Assembly: GCA_903928395.1 (NCBI GenBank)
Contig: CAIYQS010000056.1
Span: forward strand, 1 to 10,026
Direction of reading: 5' to 3'
Length of the DNA: 10,026 bases
Source of the DNA: an uncultured Actinomycetes bacterium
GTDB taxonomy: Bacteria; Actinomycetota; Actinomycetes; Nanopelagicales; Nanopelagicaceae
A program made the translations under genes and the position numbers. The notes below the pieces were generated by a model that ran no database searches, had not been told where the DNA came from, and saw nothing but the letters and a program-made list of their open reading frames with translations. Shown piece by piece: positions 5,587-10,026 of the stretch. Positions within the stretch are counted from its first letter, which is position 1. Each line of letters starts with the position of its first letter.

Positions 5587-7134
5587 CTAGATGTTTTTAA
5601 TTGGTCCCTTGAACCACTTCTTCACTGATAGGTGCCACCAGATCCACAAGAGGATGAGAATGCCGCCAGTAAGGATTGGAGCGTAATTCACCGAGGTCCA
5701 GGTAAATCCTTTTCGGAATGGAATTGCGGATGGATAAGCTGGCAGGATGAAGTAGATAGAGATAACCGCAATTTCTACAACGGCAACTAGGTTCATCCAC
5801 TTATATTTGCTTCCCAAGGTCCACTCTCCCGGTTTAAAGCTGTCTCCAGCTTTCCAGCGCAAATAGATCGGAATCATAAATGCGAGGTAGAGAGAGATGA
5901 CAGCAACAGAAACCACAGCATAGAAGGCAGTTGGTGCTCCAGTTGAGCTCTTCCACAGTGCTGGAAGAGTCATTGCAACGCCAGCGATTGACGAAATAAT
6001 GATTGCATTTACCGGGGTACCTGCACTATTTACTTTGCGCCAGTGCTTGCTTCCAGGAAGTGCTCCATCACGAGAAAACGCGAACATCATTCTGGAGCAA
6101 GAGGTAAGACATGCGGTAACGCAGAATAGTTGTCCGATAGTTGTGATGAAGATGACTAACTTAAAGAGTCCGCCATCGCCTCCCAATGCACTGTAGAAAA
6201 TTGCAATCGGGCTTCCCTGTCCAAATGGATTTACCTTTGGATCAGCCGAATTGATCAGATCAAATTTCGTTGCTGCCCAAAGGAAGGACAGGAGAAGAAT
6301 GTATCCACCAACAGCTGAGTAGAAAATAGACTTCCAAAGTCCCTTTGCGGCATTGATATGGGCTTCATGTGTTTCTTCGGATAAGTGGGCAGAAGCATCA
6401 AAACCGGTAATTGTGTACTGAGTTAACAAGAAACCGAGCGGCAAGATGAAATACCAATAGCTTCCCGCGCCACCGGCAAAGCCCGAGTTGTTAACATGTT
6501 TAAAGAAGGAACTTGCTGATGTGTGGTGCTTTGGTGCAATCAATAGAATGCCAACGATTGCGGCGACGCCGAAGACGTGCCACCACACTGAAATGTTATT
6601 GATAACTGCCAAGAGGTGATGTCCATAGAGATTGATCAAGGTAATAATCACCATGACGACAACGAAAATTGCGAACTGCTGTTTGATGTAATCGCCGCCA
6701 AAGGAATTAGGCCAACTCTTGATATAGAAACCAAGAATTTGATTGATGTAGAAAGTGGAACCGTAACCAACAGAAGCAGTAACAGAAATCAGGCCAATGA
6801 GGTTGAGCCAACCGGTATAGAAGCCAGCTTTTGCTCCACCAAGAGTGGATGCCCACCAATAAATTCCGCCAGAAGTTGGGAACGCGGATGCGAGTTCAGA
6901 CATGCTGAAACCGATAATAAGAATGAGGGTTGCGATTAAAGGCCATCCGACGGTGATCGCAAAAGGACCGCCAAAGTTCCAAGCCTGAGCAAAGGTTGTG
7001 AAACATCCCGATAGGATCGAAATGATGGAGAAGGAGATTGCAAAGTTTGAAAAGCCAGACCACGATCTATGTAGTTCTTGTTTATAGCCCAGTGCCGCTA
7101 AACGGCGTTCATCATCTGATTGCATCTGAGACAT
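5587..7134 (-). CDS. APC-superfamily amino acid/amine permease (ACT-like family)
   Basis: This integral membrane transporter of 515 residues has about 12 hydrophobic segments, starting near residue 28 and ending near 505. The N-terminus carries the typical cytoplasmic 'RRLAALGYKQELHRSWSGF' before 'NFAISFSIISI' in segment 1. Segment 6 runs into 'GFDASAHLSEET' at 244-255, the signature of the amino acid/choline transporter branch of the APC family, which includes GABA, choline and other amino acid permeases. 'SRMMFAFSRDGALP' follows segment 8. These proteins import amino acids or amines with protons. The substrate is not readable, but the divergent glutamine synthetase-like ligase and aldehyde dehydrogenase suggest an amine, polyamine or GABA-like compound. 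The start ATG at 7134 has GGAAG 6 nt upstream; the ATG at codon 4 is an alternative. A 10-bp palindrome, CTTCTAGAAG, lies at 7149-7158 in its leader. Confidence 0.95.
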   Translation of the reverse strand: MSQMQSDDERRLAALGYKQELHRSWSGFSNFAISFSIISILSGCFTTFAQAWNFGGPFAITVGWPLIATLILIIGFSMSELASAFPTSGGIYWWASTLGGAKAGFYTGWLNLIGLISVTASVGYGSTFYINQILGFYIKSWPNSFGGDYIKQQFAIFVVVMVIITLINLYGHHLLAVINNISVWWHVFGVAAIVGILLIAPKHHTSASSFFKHVNNSGFAGGAGSYWYFILPLGFLLTQYTITGFDASAHLSEETHEAHINAAKGLWKSIFYSAVGGYILLLSFLWAATKFDLINSADPKVNPFGQGSPIAIFYSALGGDGGLFKLVIFITTIGQLFCVTACLTSCSRMMFAFSRDGALPGSKHWRKVNSAGTPVNAIIISSIAGVAMTLPALWKSSTGAPTAFYAVVSVAVISLYLAFMIPIYLRWKAGDSFKPGEWTLGSKYKWMNLVAVVEIAVISIYFILPAYPSAIPFRKGFTWTSVNYAPILTGGILILLWIWWHLSVKKWFKGPIKNI

Positions 7135-7148
7135 CTACGTCTTCCGCC

Positions 7149-7158
7149 CTTCTAGAAG
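7149..7158. repeat. 10-bp palindrome in the permease leader
   Basis: CTTCTAGAAG is a perfect palindrome 14 bp upstream of the permease start, close to where its ribosome binding site lies. It could be part of an operator, but the length is modest. A second short palindrome, TTCGCGAA, occurs at 7211-7218. Confidence 0.3.
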
Positions 7159-7271
7159 TTAGGAGAAGTGTGACTTGCGTCTAAGTATTTTGGAAGGATT
7201 TCGAGCAAGTTTCGCGAAGAAATTTGAATGTACAAGCGCAATTCTTGGCTTAGGCAGACTTTTTAGAATCA

Positions 7272-7300
7272 TTGTGCGCCCCCCTTGCGGCGAGTAATCT
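7272..7300 (+). promoter_or_regulatory. Possible promoter of the glutamine synthetase-like operon
   Basis: TTGTGC at 7272-7277 and TAATCT at 7295-7300 are separated by 17 bp, the preferred spacing for a housekeeping sigma factor. The -10 fits the loose TANNNT pattern of Actinobacteria, and the -35 keeps only TTG. Transcription would start near 7307, leaving a leader of about 35 nt. This is a reading by eye, and other -10 candidates such as TATGTT at 7304-7309 exist. Confidence 0.3.
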
Positions 7301-7330
7301 TTCTATGTTCAACTCCATGAACCCATTATT

Positions 7331-7337
7331 CGGAGGT
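7331..7337 (+). promoter_or_regulatory. Ribosome binding site of the glutamine synthetase-like gene
   Basis: CGGAGGT, a near-perfect match to the anti-Shine-Dalgarno sequence, ends 4 nt before the GTG at 7342 and decides the start. Confidence 0.8.
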
Positions 7338-7341
7338 ATTC

Positions 7342-8691
7342 GTGTCACTCTCCTTGGAACAACTAAAGGAAGATGTAGCAAGCGGCAAGATCGATACTGT
7401 CGTTGTCGGTGCGACAGATATGCAAGGTCGACTTCAGGGAAAGCGGATTCACGCGCCATTTTTCGTCGCCGACACCATTAAAAATGGCACCGAGGGGTGC
7501 AACTACCTTTTGGCCGTAGACGTGGACATGAACACCGTTCAGGGGTATGACGTCTCCTCCTGGGACACCGGATATGCCGATATGGGTTTGGCTCCTGATT
7601 TCAACACGCTTCGCTACCTGCCCTGGCACGATGGCACTGCGATGGTTATCGCTGATTTTGTTGATCACCATAAGCACGATGTTTCGGTTTCTCCGCGCTC
7701 TATTTTGAAAAATCAGTTGGCTCGCCTGGATGCTGCAGGAATGCTCGCCCTTTGTGGAACCGAACTAGAATTTATTGTTTTCCAAGATACGTATGAGCAA
7801 GCGTGGAACAAGGGATACAAGGACCTAATTCCTGCCAATCAATACAACGTTGATTACTCATTGATCGGAACCTCACGTGTAGAAAAGTTGCTCCGTGCAA
7901 TTCGGCTAAATATGGACGGTGCCGGGCTTATCGTTGAATCCGCCAAGGGTGAATGCAACTTTGGTCAGCACGAAATCGCGTTTAGGTATGAGGACGCGCT
8001 CACCACGTGCGATAACCACTCGATTTATAAAATGGGTGCTAAAGAGATCGCCTCTCAGCAAGGTTGTTCAATTACTTTCATGGCTAAATTCAACGAGCGC
8101 GAGGGCAGTTCCTGCCATATTCATTTGTCCTTCCGTGGAAAGGACGACAGCCCAGTTCTTGCTGGTGACGCAGGAGACGGACTCTCTAAACTTGGCCGAA
8201 ATTATTTGGCTGGAATCCAGGCACACATGCGCGAACTCACGCTTCTCTTTGCCCCAAATATCAATTCCTACAAGCGATTCCAGTACGGCACATTCGCCCC
8301 AACTGCGCTTAAGTGGGGTCGCGATAACCGTACTTGTGCACTTCGGTTAGTCGGTTCCGGCCATTCCCTTCGAATCGAAAATCGGGTTCCGGGCGGAGAC
8401 GCCAACCCATATCTAGCGGTTGCAGGCATGGTTGCCGCCGGGCTCGACGGGATCGAAAATGAGCTTGTCCTAGAACCGGCTTTTGAAGGCAACGCCTACG
8501 CCCTAGAGACCTCGCGGGTGCCAACGTCACTTCGAGAAGCTCGTGAACTTTGGGCTAATAGCGCCTGGGTGACCAAGGTTTTTGGTGCAGATGTCCAAAA
8601 GCACTACACCCATATGGCCGACACCGAAATTGATGCATATAGCCGCGCAGTCACCGACTGGGAGCGCTTCCGTAACTTCGAACGCATGTAA
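7342..8691 (+). CDS. Glutamine synthetase-like ligase, probable gamma-glutamyl-amine synthetase
   Basis: The product has 449 residues and the full glutamine synthetase fold. The N-terminal beta-grasp domain has 'GATDMQGRLQGKR' at 23-35. Catalytic-domain motifs are TELEF (140-144), GECNFGQHE with E204 and E211 (203-211), GSSCHIHLS with H259 and H261 (255-263), NSYKR (308-312), 'WGRDNRT' (325-331) and 'ENRVPGGDANPY' with E346 and R348 (346-357). Opening, length and pairing with an aldehyde dehydrogenase fit the GlnA-like enzymes (PuuA, IpuC, actinobacterial GlnA3 and GlnA4) that join glutamate to polyamines, ethanolamine or other amines with ATP. Biosynthetic glutamine synthetase is less likely because the adenylylation-loop consensus is absent, although Y386 in 'GNAY' falls near that site. 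GTG start with a strong ribosome binding site. It is the first gene of an operon, 14 bp before the dehydrogenase gene. The amine substrate cannot be named. Confidence 0.92.
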   Translation: MSLSLEQLKEDVASGKIDTVVVGATDMQGRLQGKRIHAPFFVADTIKNGTEGCNYLLAVDVDMNTVQGYDVSSWDTGYADMGLAPDFNTLRYLPWHDGTAMVIADFVDHHKHDVSVSPRSILKNQLARLDAAGMLALCGTELEFIVFQDTYEQAWNKGYKDLIPANQYNVDYSLIGTSRVEKLLRAIRLNMDGAGLIVESAKGECNFGQHEIAFRYEDALTTCDNHSIYKMGAKEIASQQGCSITFMAKFNEREGSSCHIHLSFRGKDDSPVLAGDAGDGLSKLGRNYLAGIQAHMRELTLLFAPNINSYKRFQYGTFAPTALKWGRDNRTCALRLVGSGHSLRIENRVPGGDANPYLAVAGMVAAGLDGIENELVLEPAFEGNAYALETSRVPTSLREARELWANSAWVTKVFGADVQKHYTHMADTEIDAYSRAVTDWERFRNFERM

Positions 8692-8705
8692 GGTATCTAT
8701 TAATT

Positions 8706-10026
8706 ATGAGTACATATACCGTCATTAATCCTGCCACCGCGACTCCCGTCAAGGAGATCGCCTTAGCAGATTTGGCCCAGACCGATGCAGCCATCGCAAA
8801 AGCCCATAAGGCATTTGAAAGTTGGCGCAAAGTAAATCCTGGTGATCGAGCAAGATTGCTCCGCAAATTCGCTCAGGTGGTCGAAGATCACCTTGAGGAG
8901 CTAGCCCAACTAGAAGTTTTGAACTCGGGTCACACTATTGGCAATGCGCGCTGGGAAGCTGGCAATGTTCGCGATTGCCTTAATTACTACAGCGCGGCAC
9001 CGGAGCGTTTATTTGGTCGCCAGATTCCGGTTCCAAACGGAATCGATATCACCTTCAAAGAGCCACTCGGCGTAATTGGGATCATCGTCCCTTGGAACTT
9101 TCCGATGCCTATTGCTGGTTGGGGGTTTGCTCCGGCGCTTGCAGCGGGTAATACAGTCGTCCTCAAGCCAGCTGAACTAACCCCACTAACTGCTATTAGG
9201 TTGGGGGAACTTGCCTTGATAGCTGGAATTCCCGAGGGCGTGTTCAACGTAATCCCCGGCAAAGGAAGCATCGTCGGAGAACGCTTTGTCACTCACCCCG
9301 CTGTTCGAAAAATAGTTTTCACGGGTTCTACAACAGTCGGCAAAGGAATTATGCGTGGCTGCGCCGATCAAGTGAAGCGACTGACTCTCGAGCTCGGCGG
9401 CAAGAGCGCCAACGTAATTTTTGCCGATGCCGACATTGAAAAAGCAGCCGCAAGTGCACCGGGTTCTGTTTTTGATAACGCCGGCCAAGATTGTTGTGCT
9501 CGCTCGCGAATTCTGATTCAGCGCTCGGCTCTGGATTCATTTATGGAGAAATTTGAAGTTGCGGTCAAGAAGTTCCGCGTCGAATCCCCCGAACTTGAAA
9601 CCGCTGAAATGGGACCATTGATTTCTGCCGGACAACTCGACCGCGTCCGCGAATATGTTCCTGATTCAGCTAACGTTGCGTTTACTGGAACAAAGCCAAG
9701 TGGCGACGGATTCTGGTTTGCTCCAACCGTGCTCTTAGCAACCTCCACGGACGATCGCGCCTACCGCGAAGAAATATTTGGACCCGTAGTTTCAGTCCTT
9801 CCCTTTGAAGATGAAGCAGATGCCATCCGATTGGCAAATGATTCCGAATACGGACTTTCAGGCTCGATTTGGTCCCGCGATATTGGCCGAGCAGTTCGCG
9901 TTGCTCGAGGCGTAGAAGCAGGAAACCTTTCAGTTAACTCGCATTCTTCAGTTCGTTACTGGACGCCATTTGGCGGATACAAACAATCAGGTCTCGGTCG
10001 CGAATTGGGGCCAGATGCACTTGATG
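8706..10026 (+). CDS. NAD(P)-dependent aldehyde dehydrogenase, 3' end beyond window
   Basis: This aldehyde dehydrogenase oxidises an aldehyde to the acid with NAD(P)+. The 440 residues present cover nearly the whole protein. Visible landmarks are N131 in 'VPWNFP', cofactor-binding K154 in 'VLKPAE', 'FTGSTTVGKGI' near 205-215, general base E229 in 'LELGGKSAN', nucleophile C263 in 'AGQDCCAR', and the late motif 'EEIFGPVVSV'. Related proteins of about 455-500 residues suggest that only a short C-terminal segment is cut off by the window edge. The ATG at 8706 follows the ligase stop by 14 bp and has a weak AAGG upstream, so coupling to the ligase is likely. The natural substrate in this setting would be a gamma-glutamyl-aminoaldehyde, as for PuuC, or a free aldehyde from the amine; betaine-aldehyde or other aldehydes remain possible. 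There are no internal stops or frameshifts. Confidence 0.96.
   Translation, partial: MSTYTVINPATATPVKEIALADLAQTDAAIAKAHKAFESWRKVNPGDRARLLRKFAQVVEDHLEELAQLEVLNSGHTIGNARWEAGNVRDCLNYYSAAPERLFGRQIPVPNGIDITFKEPLGVIGIIVPWNFPMPIAGWGFAPALAAGNTVVLKPAELTPLTAIRLGELALIAGIPEGVFNVIPGKGSIVGERFVTHPAVRKIVFTGSTTVGKGIMRGCADQVKRLTLELGGKSANVIFADADIEKAAASAPGSVFDNAGQDCCARSRILIQRSALDSFMEKFEVAVKKFRVESPELETAEMGPLISAGQLDRVREYVPDSANVAFTGTKPSGDGFWFAPTVLLATSTDDRAYREEIFGPVVSVLPFEDEADAIRLANDSEYGLSGSIWSRDIGRAVRVARGVEAGNLSVNSHSSVRYWTPFGGYKQSGLGRELGPDALD

Noticed and set aside
6616..6939. A 107-codon plus-strand open frame
   Set aside because: It is antisense to the permease, whose membrane segments are unmistakable; no ribosome binding site or promoter was seen.
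7919..8350. A 143-codon plus-strand open frame
   Set aside because: It lies wholly inside the glutamine synthetase-like gene in another frame, and its product shows no domain pattern.

Overview
The window looks like part of a compact actinobacterial chromosome of moderate G+C, roughly half by eye. The actinobacterial reading rests on four things: a 61-residue zinc-ribbon type ribosomal protein L28; recG, rpmB, thiL and a stand-alone Lrp/AsnC ligand-binding gene lying close together, as in many Actinobacteria; frequent GTG starts (rpmB, the phosphodiesterase gene, thiL and the glutamine synthetase-like gene); and a glutamine synthetase-like gene paired with an aldehyde dehydrogenase gene, an actinobacterial theme. 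Short intergenic gaps, overlapping gene ends and moderate G+C would suit a streamlined freshwater lineage such as Nanopelagicales (acI), but that placement is inference.

Layout: positions 1-1566 (minus) hold the first 522 codons of recG. A 115-bp divergent spacer follows, then rpmB (plus) and a cytosolic glycerophosphodiester phosphodiesterase gene (plus), whose 3' end overlaps the 3' end of thiL (minus) by 20 bp. thiL diverges from a tight plus-strand trio of a stand-alone Lrp/AsnC ligand-binding (RAM) domain, a class I glutamine amidotransferase and a GNAT acetyltransferase. The trio converges with a minus-strand pair, an isochorismatase-family hydrolase and an APC-family permease, separated from each other by a strong hairpin. 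A 207-bp divergent control region then separates the permease from a plus-strand operon of a glutamine synthetase-like ligase and an aldehyde dehydrogenase that runs off the right edge.

How the genes may work together: the left half is housekeeping (fork rescue, ribosome, thiamine diphosphate synthesis, phospholipid head-group turnover). The right half looks like an amine or amino-compound uptake and catabolism module. The permease would import a substrate, the ligase would attach glutamate to its amino group, and the aldehyde dehydrogenase would oxidise the aldehyde formed after deamination. The amine-oxidising enzyme and the dedicated gamma-glutamyl hydrolase expected for such a route are not in the window. 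The amidotransferase at 3806-4519 is of a different type and lies in another operon.

No tRNA, rRNA, CRISPR array, insertion sequence or phage gene was seen. No stretch of more than about 210 bases lacks a gene. No clearly unprecedented system is visible. The points most worth checking are the gamma-glutamylation module, the shortened ThiL, the repeats flanking rpmB with a 16-bp period, and the RAM-amidotransferase-acetyltransferase operon.
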